Assembly (NCBI RefSeq): GCF_024362695.1
Contig: NC_065407.1
Coordinates: 4,278,001-4,342,000 of the forward strand
Direction: 5' to 3'
DNA from: Pectinophora gossypiella
Lineage: Eukaryota > Arthropoda > Insecta > Lepidoptera > Gelechiidae
DNA: 64,000 bases
In this document: positions 13,005-24,000 of the stretch, piece by piece
Numbering within the stretch: the stretch's first letter is position 1
How the letters are laid out: the number at the start of each line of letters is the position of its first letter
Translations under genes and position numbers: made by a program
Notes under the pieces: model-generated
The model's input: the letters and a program-made list of their open reading frames with translations, nothing else
The model's database searches: none
Told to the model about the DNA's origin: nothing

Positions 13005-13142
13005 TCGAAAAAATACTTCGCATCCAAGAAATACTTCGCATCCAAGAAATCTTCGCATCCAAAAAAATACTTCGCATCCAAGAAATACTTCGTATCCAAG
13101 AAATCTTCGCATCCAAAAAAATACTTCGCATCCAAGAAATCG
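13005..13142. repeat. Tandem repeat, short unit, in LTR element
   Basis: About seven imperfect copies of an 18-base unit containing CTTCGCATCCAAGAAATA. The open frames across it on both strands are products of the repeat. Confidence 0.85.
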
Positions 13143-13254
13143 CATCAATAGCGCGCATACGAGCACCAAAAACATGTCGGTAAGCAAGTCGCAATGACTC
13201 ATTACAACAACAATACGTGTCCGTAGCAATAACTACGTCCACCAACGAACACTA

Positions 13255-13830
13255 ACGACTTCAAAAGCCATCAGTCACAACCACCACTCCCTTAACATCT
13301 TAAAATGGTGGGGAAGTGACCTCACCTTACAATTGGCGAGTGCTCGACCCCAACCATCAACAAACACTAATGACTTCAACAGCCATCAGTCACAACTACC
13401 ACTCTCTCGACATCTCAAAATGGTGGGGAAGTGACCTCACCTTACAATCGGCGAGTGCTCGACCCCAACCATCAATAAACACTAATGACTTCAACAGCCA
13501 TCAGTCACAACTACCACTCCCTCAACATCTCAAAATGGTGGGGAAGTGACCTCACCTCACTATTGGTGAGTGCTCGACCCCAACCATCAACAAACACTAA
13601 CGGCTCGACAGCCATCAGTCACAACTACCACTCCCTCAACATCTCAAAATGGTGGGGAAGTGACCTCACCTCACTATTGGTGAGTGCTCGACCCCAACCA
13701 TCAACAACCACTAACGGCTCAACAGCCATCAGTCACAACTACCACTCCCTCAACATCCTAAAACGGCGGGGAAGTGACCTCACCTTACTATTGGTGAGTG
13801 CTCGACCCCAACCATCAACAAACCACACGA
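13255..13830. repeat. Tandem array, 115-bp unit, five copies
   Basis: AAAATGGTGGGGAAGTGACC or a close variant recurs at 13302, 13417, 13532, 13646 and 13760, giving a period of 114-115 bases. Each unit also has GAGTGCTCGACCCCAACCAT. It lies in the internal region of the non-autonomous LTR element, between the short tandem repeat and a GC-rich stretch at 13900-14150. Confidence 0.9.
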
Positions 13831-14936
13831 TTAGGTACTAATCCCTACCTAACGCGAAACAAAAAAAGTAAAAAAAATATAAAAAAAAACGACCCAACTT
13901 GTTGATGGCGGCGCGGCGTGCCGCCGGTGTGGCCGCGCGTCCACCCGCAAGCTGCTCGGAAATAAAGTTATAAAGAAAAAAAATTAAAAAAGAAATAATA
14001 AAAATAACTGGATATGTCGACAGTGGCAGTGTGGGGAACCTAGGGAATACCCACACGTCCACCGTCAACAATATAATAGGCCACAATTCGCCAGTGGCGG
14101 CGCGGCGAGCCCCACAGCGGCCGCGCGTCCACCAGTAAATCGGCTCCTACAACAACTAACCTAAAAGACAACTAACCTAAGTGATTCCCCAACGCTGCCG
14201 GTGTACCCACACCTTCAAAATGTGAAGATGTATAGTACAAGTGGTGGCCCTGCACCACGAAATAATAACTCGTAAATTATTTCATCTTTACGTAATAGAT
14301 GAAATTTAATTGGACGTTCTTCCAACGCCATGATTAAAAAAAAATGAATGACCAATGTACTTTAACAAAGATTTAACTAAGTACTAAGTTTTAAAGAAAA
14401 AATAATCAAAGAATATTTTCATTAACTAAATACCTACTTGAAAAGTAAAAATAAATGCAAATAAACAAAATGCAAATGTAAAAAAAAATATATAGTTATT
14501 TATATAACTAACAATGCATAAATGTTGTTTATTTAACGTATTTAATCCAATTCAAAAGATTTACTTATTAGAATTTATCCGGTAATAGAATACAAAACTA
14601 TTAAGCAAACAATAGCTCAACAATAAAAGATTGTACTCGTAATACTAACGAGCGTGTAAAAAAAACAAAACCAGTTTATTTGCTATAAGCTCAAAAGGAA
14701 TGCAACATAAACAACAAGCATGTAGGTACTTATGTATAGCCGTGGTTATACAACCAAGAACTATAATTTCACTAGACAGCAAGTTAAATGTTTAATTGAA
14801 ATTAGGCCGAAATGCTTTTATAAATTGTTGCATAATTTGGAAGAATTTACAAATTGTAAATAAACCTTGAGGGTATAAAACAAAAATATAATTCTAAACT
14901 CACGCAAAGTTTCATAAAATTTTGAAGATCAAAAAG

Positions 14937-15183
14937 CGAATCTGAAACTGAAAGCCCACAATCGTTCAGTCCATGAACTGTTCGTCAACTGAACAGTAGA
15001 TCAATCAAAGATTCATCAACATAATCTTTTGACAGTCACCTTTCAGCCCACAAAAAGTATGACCCATTAATTTTTCAGCAAATTAATTATTTATCAATGA
15101 ACGTTTCGACCGTAAGCATTTCGCCACTTCACGATTCGCCAATGAACGTTTCGCCCACAAACAATTCGCCAGTATTACGTCTA
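14937..15183. repeat. MULE left terminal inverted repeat
   Basis: Pairs with 17593-17839 over 247 bases; one clear difference is CATTTCGCC here against CATTACGCC in the inverted right copy. The repeat contains internal near-repeats of AACGTTTCG and ATTCGCC. Confidence 0.93.
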
Positions 15184-15480
15184 TGCGTGTGTGTTTGCGC
15201 GTGCGCAAGCGCGCATGTTTGTGTGTGTGTGTGTGTGTGTGTGAAGGTTTGAATGTGTGAGGTTGCGTGTGATAGGATGAGTTCAATCGCGTGTATATAA
15301 AGGTATGTTAGTACATACAACATGTTAGTGTATACATAGTTAGCGTTTGTGTGCCGGTCCGCAGTCTTTGTGCTTGGGTGTGTGAGCGTGTTTTTGTGTG
15401 TGAAGGTATGTGTGCGTGTTTTGAAAAATGTTGATAAGTTTTTTATTGATAAATAATAATAGTACAAGTAAGGAAAAAAT
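15184..15480. repeat. GT-rich simple-sequence region in MULE
   Basis: Runs of GTGTGT (about 15220-15242) and imperfect TGTGTG blocks follow the left TIR. The frames read here on the minus strand are threonine-histidine rich and come from the repeat. Confidence 0.8.
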
Positions 15481-15589
15481 ATTTATTTAAAGAACATTGG
15501 CTTTATGCAACTTTAAAAACAGACACTTTCATCATAACTATTTATTTTAGTTACATAAGTAACTACATTTTACTCATAAATCAGTAATC

Positions 15590-15790
15590 AGAAATCAGAA
15601 TCATATATTGAACATAATTATCATGGATAAACTTGTTGAATGTCAATGTAACATTTTTTCAATTTACGTCATTTCGCAAGGTGTTATGGCTGAGAAGAAG
15701 AAATGACAAAAAACTGCAACAGCAACACATCTTTTAAATCAATGAGGGTTACATTACAAGTTATTTAATAACTAGAGGAACACATTTAAC
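15590..15790 (-). mobile_element. LINE 3'-end fragment inside the MULE
   Basis: This segment is the reverse complement of 42120-42300, which is the 3' end of a non-LTR element downstream of its ORF. Shared words include AATGAGGGTTACATTACAAG and CATTTCGCAAGGTGTTATGG. It lies just past the transposase stop codon, between it and the left TIR. Confidence 0.8.
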
Positions 15791-15860
15791 AGCAGATATT
15801 TTTATCATTTAGATAATTATATATTATTATAATAATATTATTAATTATATTACTTGAATA

Positions 15861-17324
15861 TTACTTTTGTAAATGACAAATGTGAGCCCAGCCGCTCAAA
15901 TAACTTTTTAAATCCATTTTCTCCTTCTTGGCTAAATGCTGGGAGATGCGTTCTTGATATTGAAGTCCTCGCTTCCGTTTTGGCATGGGCTCCGATGAAT
16001 GTAATCGCTCGATAATGCATTCTGTATTTTTTTGTTCTTTAACAATTTCAGTTATAGTCATATATATATTCCACTTACGACGGCCTAGTAAAATATTCCA
16101 CCTATTGTGCCATGATTCTAGGGCATTTTGAGACAACGGCACATGCGATCTGTGACTATCTGCTACTGACCACATGGTAGGTGGAAATTGGGATGGTCTT
16201 CGTGACAATGTCATCGTTGAGCTAACATTTTTTGAAATCCTCGTTGTCCCTCTCACATAATATTTTTCAAACCATGTTAGTATTTCTTCTGCTTCTGTCG
16301 GTATAACTTCATTGCTTATCATGTCGAAAGCATCGGGGATTTCATTTGGCTCTAAAAATGCCAATGCCGCCAAGTGTCGCAATTTATGTGCGAACACTGT
16401 ATCATTACTATAGCGTTTTGCTAGGCCGGCTATTTGAATATGTCTCCATATCGATTGATTGAGATGGAAAAAACAAAGTTTGTTTATGCATTCTGGGAAA
16501 GCATATTTGATGGCATTGATCGCAGCAGTCTCAAAATCAGTAAGAATAACCCTGGGAGCCAAATGTATATTCAATTTGTGGAAAACAAATCTTTTTAACA
16601 GTTCGAAGAAAATGTTATAACATCTCTCACTTTTATGTGATAATAGTCCGTACACAAGAGGCACGACCTTATTATGTGTGCCGTCTAATGTGCCAACTGG
16701 TGCGTGGACGGAGTATATCTGCACAAATGGGGCGGGACATGAACTAAACGTCCCATCCATAAGCCAATATGGTGCCACATTCAATAGTCTAAAATTTTTT
16801 TTATTAGTGAACACAATAATGCAATTATCTTTCTCAATAAAATGCCCGATCAAAAACTGTTCGTTATCTACAATTGTATACTCTTCAGGAATTACAATAT
16901 CCTGCACGTTTTTAGGTAATTTAGGTAAGTTTTTGTTTCTCTCACGATGCACTATCATCCTCATAGCATCTTTATTAGGCATGTAGGGGGCACTTACAGT
17001 GGGTATTTCTTGAATACATCTTTGCACAATCTGTGAAGGAGTATCCATCGAATGGCTGGCTTTTTCTTTGATACTTTTTTTGAGTTTCATTTCAATGGGC
17101 TTCTCTGGATCAGGCAAATGAACATGGTCATGATTTAGTGATATTACATTACGTGTATTATTAATGAACAAAGTAGTTATAAATACATTGCAACGAATCG
17201 TATTTCTCTTCACGCAACGCCAGTAATACTTGGTATCTCGTTTATTATGTAAATGATAAGAGTAACCGTTGTATACTAATATATCTTTTCCACGTTTAGA
17301 CTTTACAATCTCACAAACACTCAT
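15861..17324 (-). CDS. MULE transposase with FLYWCH-type zinc finger
   Basis: An uninterrupted 487-residue protein. Residues 15-70 form a FLYWCH-type zinc finger: YYWRC puts C37 in place, then C45 and a histidine pair in HDHVH (65-69), for DNA binding. The MULE DDE core follows: D190 in LMDGTF, D263 in LTDFE, a CFFH motif at 284-287, and E403 in NALESWHNRW, the usual MULE signature. It should cut and paste its own TIRs. The length is typical of animal MULEs such as the Phantom group, where FLYWCH-like fingers are known. The start at 17324 is the first ATG of the frame. All catalytic residues are present and I see no frameshift, so it could be active. Confidence 0.93.
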   Translation of the reverse strand: MSVCEIVKSKRGKDILVYNGYSYHLHNKRDTKYYWRCVKRNTIRCNVFITTLFINNTRNVISLNHDHVHLPDPEKPIEMKLKKSIKEKASHSMDTPSQIVQRCIQEIPTVSAPYMPNKDAMRMIVHRERNKNLPKLPKNVQDIVIPEEYTIVDNEQFLIGHFIEKDNCIIVFTNKKNFRLLNVAPYWLMDGTFSSCPAPFVQIYSVHAPVGTLDGTHNKVVPLVYGLLSHKSERCYNIFFELLKRFVFHKLNIHLAPRVILTDFETAAINAIKYAFPECINKLCFFHLNQSIWRHIQIAGLAKRYSNDTVFAHKLRHLAALAFLEPNEIPDAFDMISNEVIPTEAEEILTWFEKYYVRGTTRISKNVSSTMTLSRRPSQFPPTMWSVADSHRSHVPLSQNALESWHNRWNILLGRRKWNIYMTITEIVKEQKNTECIIERLHSSEPMPKRKRGLQYQERISQHLAKKEKMDLKSYLSGWAHICHLQK

Positions 17325-17592
17325 TGTAATTTAATTATTTTCAACAAGACGTAAACGCATGCACCAAATAAACTTTGACAACTAAACAAACAACAAAAAC
17401 AATATAATAAACGTGTTGGTAAGTTACATCTACCCACATTTTTATACATACCTTACCCACCTATTATGTTGTACCTTTCATGATTGTTAAAAAGATTAAG
17501 GCAATGGATGCATAATCCAGACAAATCAGCTTAAACTAGTATCTACTACTTATATTACTAGTAATAGTTAATTATTATTAATATGTAATACG

Positions 17593-17839
17593 TAGACGTA
17601 ATACTGGCGAATTGTTTGTGGGCGAAACGTTCATTGGCGAATCGTGAAGTGGCGTAATGCTTACGGTCGAAACGTTCATTGATAAATAATTAATTTGCTG
17701 AAAAATTAATGGGTCATACTTTTTGTGGGCTGAAAGGTGACTGTCAAAAGATTATGTTGATGAATCTTTGATTGATCTACTGTTCAGTTGACGAACAGTT
17801 CATGGACTGAACGATTGTGGGCTTTCAGTTTCAGATTCG
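17593..17839. repeat. MULE right terminal inverted repeat
   Basis: Inverted partner of 14937-15183. It ends GTTTCAGATTCG against an A-run. The region between the transposase start codon and this repeat (17325-17592) would hold the transposase promoter. Confidence 0.93.
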
Positions 17840-18412
17840 AAAAAAGCTGTATAGCAAAGCTAAGCAGTAAACTAGCAACAATAATAATTTTACTCAAGAA
17901 TGTTAAAAATTTAAAGTTACATTAAAAAAAAAACCTTTGTAGGGTATATAATGTTTTGTTTTATAAAAGCAAATTTGTGATAAAAACAAAAAAGTAAGCT
18001 CAAAATTTTAAGAAACAATTAAAGAAGTTTAATTATACAGCAAAATAGCTGCAACGCTGTATTTTTTTTTAACAATGCGATGTTACAAAATGCTATACAA
18101 GTTCAAAGTCCAAACTTTAAAAGTATGCAAAACAAAAGAAATATATAATGCAAATGTAAATTTAAAAACACAGTTATACAAAATAGTTTGTAGGTATATG
18201 TAAATTAACTTGTTTCGTTTAAAGCACACATCAATATGAACACGATAAATCTTATTTACTAGGGGGTAAATGAAGAAACACCACCACCACACAATTTGTT
18301 CTTTTTACACGTTACAAAAAAAATACACAACGAATGACCAGCCGATCCTCGAGCAAAAGACCGAAGACCGGGGGCGTACCCTGAACTTTTAGACCTCAGT
18401 AATCGGGCGCCA

Positions 18413-19804
18413 TGTAATGTTTAAATTTAAGGAAGAGATGATGAAGAAGATGGTGGATTGATGAAATAAGAAATAAGCAAATGGGTTTACTCGAATTTAT
18501 TAATCACTAAGAAAACCAAAGTTACACAAAAATATAAATAGGTATTTGGAACTTTTAAATCCTAAGGGTACATTCCAGGTATTCAAGGCCACTGGTCATT
18601 CGTTAAGCATTATTAAAAGAAATAAGAAAGGTATTATAAAAACCTCCCTAGCTCGTTTGCCCTCGGCGGCGGGAAGGAAGCCGAGCCGACTAGGAGCAGC
18701 TACCAATAAGCTGTAGCTGTAGCAGAACAGCTGTACAAAACACCCGTCATAGAACAGAACAGCCTTCGTAAAACAGACGTCTCGAAACAGACGTCTCAAA
18801 ACAGCCATCACAAAACAGCCATCCCAAAACAGCCATCCCAAAACAGCCATCCCAAAACACCTCCTGTGGACAAAACGCACAGGGGTAAATCAAACCTCTA
18901 GGGGCGGAGGCACAACCTAACTAACTCCCCAAAATCGTATAAAAAGACTCACCTGTCGGAGGTCGAGAAGCCACGTATGCGGCCAACGTACGATGACGTC
19001 GATGCCACGACGCTGGGACAAAATGGCGGAGCAACGTGTTCACGCCACGGACACCAAAACCACACCTATTCGGAACAAATCGCACATTAGAATCCTGACC
19101 GCAACATTAACACTCACGAGTCACGACAGATGACAGAAATGTATAACTTACTTACCAGAATAAAAATTTACGAAGATTTGGCGGCGCGTGCGACGGAGTT
19201 GCGGGCCACCGGTCACACGCTTATAAACCGCCTAAAAGAAAAACAATGACAACATATATCGACACTGATAATTACGATTAAAATGCTATAACGCATTATA
19301 AAGACAAATTCTCACCCGAAATTCACACTAAAAATTGAAGGTGTGGACACACCCGCTCGGCGGAGCGCTGTCTGGGGAATGCGGCAGCTCGCAGGCGCAG
19401 GACTATATAAATCGCCCAATTCAACGCCTACGTCACGGACAAAGCCAGTACGACCTCAATCGTCCGTTAGATGACGCCGCCGTCGCACACCCAAAATGCA
19501 ACCCTGACTGACTCAAAATGAATCTGACTGAAAATTCCCGACGTGTGTTAAATATTGACACCAACATTCTTCAGCAACTACTTGACAAGGGACTCCAAGA
19601 TATAGCCTTCCGTATAATATCGGCACACGCCATCTTCCGGTTACTGGTGGAAAGTCGTCGACTGCGGAGCCCAACGATAGCAAGTCGATGGTCCCGGACC
19701 TTCCACTGAACAACGCGAGATGGCGCTGTGTCCAATACTACACAAAAAAGCTATAAAACGGGTCCCCTGTAACTAATCCGGAGGCTGAAAGAAACGGCAC
19801 TACA
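18413..19804. repeat. Right LTR of the non-autonomous element
   Basis: Near-identical copy of 11208-12596. It is preceded by ATCGGGCGCCA and followed by CTAG, which is the second copy of the target duplication. Confidence 0.93.
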
Positions 19805-20366
19805 CTAGTCATTAAAAAAAATCCAACTTCATTAAATTTGATAATTTTAATAATCAAGTAGGTATCTTAATTATTATAAACTAATACTATTTGTATATAA
19901 TATATTTGTTGTAATGAACAATTAATTATTTATAGTTACTTTAAATGATACATATCTATGTAATGGAAAGGGGATAGTAAAATAAAAAAGACACATTTCT
20001 ATTGTTTAGTTATTTATTCAAAACCATACAAAAACTCAGTTGAATCAGAAAGGCTGGATCAGTGTTTTTCCCAGGAAAACCTAGGTAACTATTTGGTACT
20101 CAACTAAAACTCATTTAAACAGGCACATTATTGCCAGATTCACATTCGGCTGTTTGCACATCCTTTCCTTTACTACTTGGGCCACATTATCTTTCCACTT
20201 ATATTATCTTGACTCAACCAGGGTACTCGCTACATTATGTTACCTACAAATGAAAATATAATAGTTATTAAAAGAGCACATTAATTTTGATCGGCAATGA
20301 TATTCAGAACAAAACATTTCTACCACCCATCAGGTATTATAGGCATTAGTTTATCTATGTATCACA

Positions 20367-20775
20367 TAAACATAAACAGCCTATATACGTCCCACTGCTG
20401 GGCACAGGCCTCCCCTCAATCAACCGGAGGGGGTATGGAGCATACTCCACCACGCTGCTCCAATGCGGGTTGGTGGAGGTGTTTTTACGGCTAATAGCCG
20501 GGACCAACGGCTTAACGTGCCCTCCGAAGCACGGAATCATCTTACTTTTTCGGACAATCAGGTGATTCAAGCCTGAAAAGTCCTTACCAAACAAAGGACA
20601 GTCTCACAAAGTGATTTCGACAATGTCCCCATCGGGAATCGAACCCGGACCTCCAGATCGTGAGCCTAACGCTTTAACCACTAGACCATGGAGGCTGTTA
20701 CGTTGTGCTGTTGTGTTGTGTGTGTGTGTTGTGTTGTGTGTGTGTGTTGTGTTGTGTGTGTGTGTTGTGTTGTGT
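20367..20775 (-). mobile_element. tRNA-derived SINE with 11-bp target duplication
   Basis: Same family as 63061-63400 in reverse orientation. On the minus strand its head reads like a tRNA, with a box A-like region (GGTCTAGTGGTTAAAGCG) and a B-box (GGTCCGGGTTCGATTCCCG). TATGTATCACA flanks it at 20356-20366 and 20776-20786. A TGTGTGTGTTGTGTTG-type simple repeat (20710-20775) lies between the tRNA-like head and the duplication. Confidence 0.9.
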
Positions 20776-22236
20776 TATGTATCACAGATAATATAATAAC
20801 ATAACATAAGCAAGATCTTGCATCCCATTGAGGTAGTCAAAGTAACATTCATCACAAGATGAACTAAGCACACGCACCTCACAAGCTTTCTGTTAGGCTA
20901 ACGATAGGCCGTATCGCTACCTATAATGGTCGAGCCAACTGTGCTAGATGTGAACTGTTTAAAATAAATTAATGCAAGTCCGGTACCAGGGTTTGAACTG
21001 GTGTTCATCGTTTGAGATGCAAACAAGTGTACCATTATGACCTATTTTATATTAGAGTAATAGTGACTATATAATAATAGTAGGTATATTGCAATGTATA
21101 TACACCTTGTGTGCCAAAACTCTGCTCTGTCCGCCCTGAGAAGGAGACTTAAGGAGAGTAAGTGTGAGTTAATACTCTCTTATACCAATGAGTAGATTGG
21201 TGGAATGGAGTAGTAATAGTAGGTTCTATTTTTTACATTTAGACACATGGATGACCTATTACGCATGTAATCCGATGAGTTAGAAATTTATCTACTTTAT
21301 TGAACATTTAGATATTCGGGCTCAAAGAAATGGGTTAATGGGATAATAATTCAAGCATACATACCTGGCATAGTGCGATTCTCATTTATGCAGAACAGAA
21401 GTCAAGATTAAGTTTTCACTATAATACCTACAACTCCAAAGAAAATATTTTTCTTTGAAAAGTAGTGTGGCTTTCATGAGGTAGACTTTTATCATATTCA
21501 TCACTTGGTCATGGTCAGAAAATTGTTTCACAATGGTTATCATCGTCTTTAGAGATCTGAAATAAGTTACAGGCTTAAATTCACAACACGCTCACTGCCT
21601 AACTAGACTTATTTAACTTTTTTCAACAAACAGTATATTATGATTTGTACCATAGATAGGTGACAGCTACACAAAAAAAGTATCTACTACATACATACTT
21701 ATACTCACGCCTGTAATCCCGATTAGGCTGGGCAGAGCCACGATTAAGCAGAGACTAATTTGGAAGCACTTTATACAAAGTCCTCAGGTGCTTAACCGGT
21801 GGTCCAATGTAATGATTCATCATGCTAGAAAAGACTTGTCTTTTATCCTCAGTCGGTTTTACGAAACGCCCGGGATGATAAGGGACGATTGCGTTCTAGG
21901 TAGGACCTTAGCTATGTTTTTAATTAAGTATCTTCCAGTTTTAGTAACTAATTAGATACTTACAGGAGTTGGAGATATATTTTTGCCAATACAAAATGAA
22001 GACCACCAAACATCAGAAATAATCGTATGTCAACTAACAACTGTCACCTTGACAATGTCACAGATCATTGTCACAGATTATAATACTAACATGTCAACGT
22101 TGAGAAAAAAAAATCCGTTTGCGCCATCTATTATCTTAATTTTACTCTAACGCTAAGTAATATATTGTGCTTGCAATGACTTGCACTCAGTAAGCTGAAA
22201 TTTCACTAGATGTCGCTCGATTCGTTCGATCCCATC

Positions 22237-22300
22237 AATAAATGACCACTAGATGCCGCTAAAAAAAGGGCGTTTTAGCGGCATCTAGTGGTCATTTATT
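22237..22300. repeat. Perfect 28-bp palindrome with 8-nt loop
   Basis: Arms 22237-22264 and 22273-22300 are exact reverse complements; each contains CACTAGATGCCGCT or its inverse. It lies about 100 bases from the right boundary of the 15.3-kb insertion. The motif ACTAGATG(T/C)CGC also occurs just upstream at 22205. Confidence 0.95.
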
Positions 22301-22396
22301 AGAACTAAAAATAGCCCGAAGAATTGCCCGAGTTAGAACGGCACAGTTTCGTTGTATGACGTGAGGCATCTGTACGTTAGTATTATATGATCTGTG

Positions 22397-23781
22397 GTAT
22401 GACGCAGATGGCAAGTTTGATAAATTTAAAGCCAGACTTGTTGCACGGGGTTTTACTCAGGTTGAGGGGATAGACTACAATGAAACTTTTTCTCCTGTGG
22501 TTCGCCATTCAACTATGCGAATCTTATTTTCATTGGCTAATGAAATTAATTTAGATATTGGTCATATTGATGTTACTACTGCATTTTTACATGGGGACCT
22601 TACAGAGATAATCTATATGGAACAGCCCCCTGGTTTTGTTAATGACAACAAAAGTAAAGTATGTCTTTTAAAAAAAGGGATTTATGGTCTTAAACAGGCC
22701 AGCCGTATATGGAATTCGAAGGTTCATTGTCTTCTCTCTCAACATGGTTTTAAACAAAGTAAATGTGAACCCTGCGTCTATACCAATAGTAATAATAATG
22801 ATCTGTGTATAATTGCATTGTACGTTGATGATTTTTATATATTTTCGAGTAGAAACAGCTCTTTAAAAGCCACATTATTACAATTGTTACAAGACAATTT
22901 TAATGTTAAGAATCTAGGTAATTTGAAAAGCTGTCTAGGTATTCGTGTGACTAGGGATAGAGTAAGAGGTATTTTAAAGCTTGACCAGTCAGAATATATA
23001 AAAAAGTTGCTCATTAGGTTTGGTATGGATAATTGTAAACCAGTATCTACTCCTATGACTGTAAACTTAAAATTGTATAAATGCGAAGTTGATCATTTAT
23101 GTGATGATAAATATCACTATAGACAGCTATTGGGATGTCTCATGTACTTATCAGTCTGTACTAGGCCTGATATTTCCTATGCTTGTAGCATGTTAAGTCA
23201 GTTTAACAATAGCTTTGGTAAGGAACATTGGCTTGCTGCTAAACGCATTTTGCGTTACTTGGCATCTACGATTAACTATGGTTTGTTGTATACAAAAAAT
23301 AGTAAATTGTGTTTGAATGCTTATGCTGAACGCTGATTGGGCTAATGATCCTCTAGACCGTAAGTCTTATACGGGGTTTGTCATAAAGCTGGGAAATAAT
23401 GTAGTGCACTGGGAATCACGTAAGCAACGGTGTACAGCACTTTCTAGTACAGAAGCTGAGTATCTAGCAATCAGTGACGTTTGTAAAGACATAAGCTTTA
23501 TTAAAAACTTCTTATCTGAGATTATGTTAAAACATATTATTGATGTAATTGTTTATAATGATAATCAAAGTGCACAGAAATTATTAAAGCTTAAGGAATA
23601 TTGTCATAAACGATCGAAGCATATAGATTTAAGATACCACTATGTTAAAGAACTTGTTAAAGATAACATGATTTCTGTACAGTACATGCCGACAGATAAG
23701 ATGATTGCTGATGTGTTAACCAAACCTCTAAACAGTGTGAAACATAAACAATTCATAAATGCTATGAACATTTGTATGTAA
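22397..23781 (+). pseudogene. Copia reverse transcriptase and RNase H, frameshifted
   Basis: This is the 3' part of the copia polyprotein, resuming at the duplicated TATGAC. RT motifs include the thumb-palm segment around IDVTTAFLHG, YGLKQA, and the catalytic YVDD at 22821-22832. RNase H follows with DWAND, SSTEAEY, YNDNQSA and ADVLTKPL. One extra base near 23325 (in GCTGAACGCTGAT) shifts the frame between RT and RNase H and creates a stop at 23336. Otherwise both frames are open to the end. No separate gene starts here; the ATG at 22497 is an internal methionine. Confidence 0.92.
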
Positions 23782-24000
23782 TGCATGAATATTGTTGGTC
23801 TATTCTATTTGCTGTATTTGAGTATTGTATATCTTTCTCTTTTAATATTGTGCAATGTAGAGTGAACTAATATTCTGTTGTAATGTATGAGACTTTATAT
23901 GATGATAGAGTCACTCATATCATTATAATGCATGTTATGTAGAGTCATATAGTATGTAGTGTCCTATATTTTCTGAATTGTGTAAAGACGTGTTTCTTTG

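Larger units (their letters stand above)
14937..17839 (-). mobile_element. Mutator-like (MULE) DNA transposon, complete
   Basis: Bases 14937-15183 and 17593-17839 are 247-bp inverted repeats with very few mismatches, beginning CGAATCTGAAACTG. Between them is one intact transposase gene (15861-17324, minus). Long TIRs and this transposase define MULEs. The flanks are A-rich (CAAAAAG left, AAAAAAGC right), so the 8-11 bp target duplication cannot be fixed. It lies inside the internal region of the non-autonomous LTR element. Everything an autonomous element needs appears present. Confidence 0.92.
11208..19804. mobile_element. Non-autonomous LTR retrotransposon (LARD-like)
   Basis: Two direct repeats of 1389 and 1392 bp (11208-12596 and 18413-19804) begin TGTAATG and end CACTACA, the TG...CA form of LTRs, and are flanked by CTAG at 11204-11207 and 19805-19808. 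Without the MULE inside it the internal region is about 2.9 kb. It contains tandem repeats but no gag or pol frame, so it must move in trans. The expected TGG-type primer-binding site is not obvious after the left LTR. It landed 46 bases downstream of the THAP stop codon. Strand cannot be set without coding or priming signals. Confidence 0.9.
7102..22396. mobile_element. 15.3-kb insertion in copia RT, carrying a THAP gene
   Basis: GTATGAC occurs at 7095-7101 and again at 22397-22403; deleting one copy and the DNA between restores the copia reading frame across the RT leader (KYD then ADGKF). The duplication is 7 bp exactly, or 8 bp with one mismatch. The insert starts CATGGGTTCTC and ends ATGATCTGTG, so both ends share only CA/TG, and I find no long terminal inverted repeat. 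Subtracting the nested LTR element leaves about 6.7 kb with the THAP gene at 7860-11161. THAP domains and 8-bp duplications are features of P-superfamily transposons, but no transposase catalytic domain is seen. Confidence 0.8.
19805..22396. other. Right part of the THAP-bearing segment
   Basis: Continuation of the THAP gene's downstream DNA after the LTR element. It holds candidate poly(A) signals (AATAAA near 19980 plus strand; near 20021 minus strand), a SINE at 20367-20775 and a SINE fragment near 21706-21760 with ACGCCTGTAATCCC. It also has a tRNA-like B-box remnant near 20983, and a perfect palindrome at 22237-22300. I see no transposase domain in any frame. Confidence 0.6.

Noticed and set aside
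12814..13245. Frames of 90-143 codons rich in ISWMRS or RIQEI repeats
   Set aside because: Products of the 18-bp tandem repeat, open on both strands.
13316..13841. Frames with repeated HNYHSLNISKWWGSDLT-like blocks
   Set aside because: Direct reading of the 115-bp tandem array; no independent coding signal.
15083..15467. Thr/His-rich minus frames
   Set aside because: They read through the GT-rich simple repeat of the MULE.
20120..20260. A 31-codon minus frame before an AATAAA, possibly a last exon
   Set aside because: Too short, preceded by a stop, with no recognisable partner exon.
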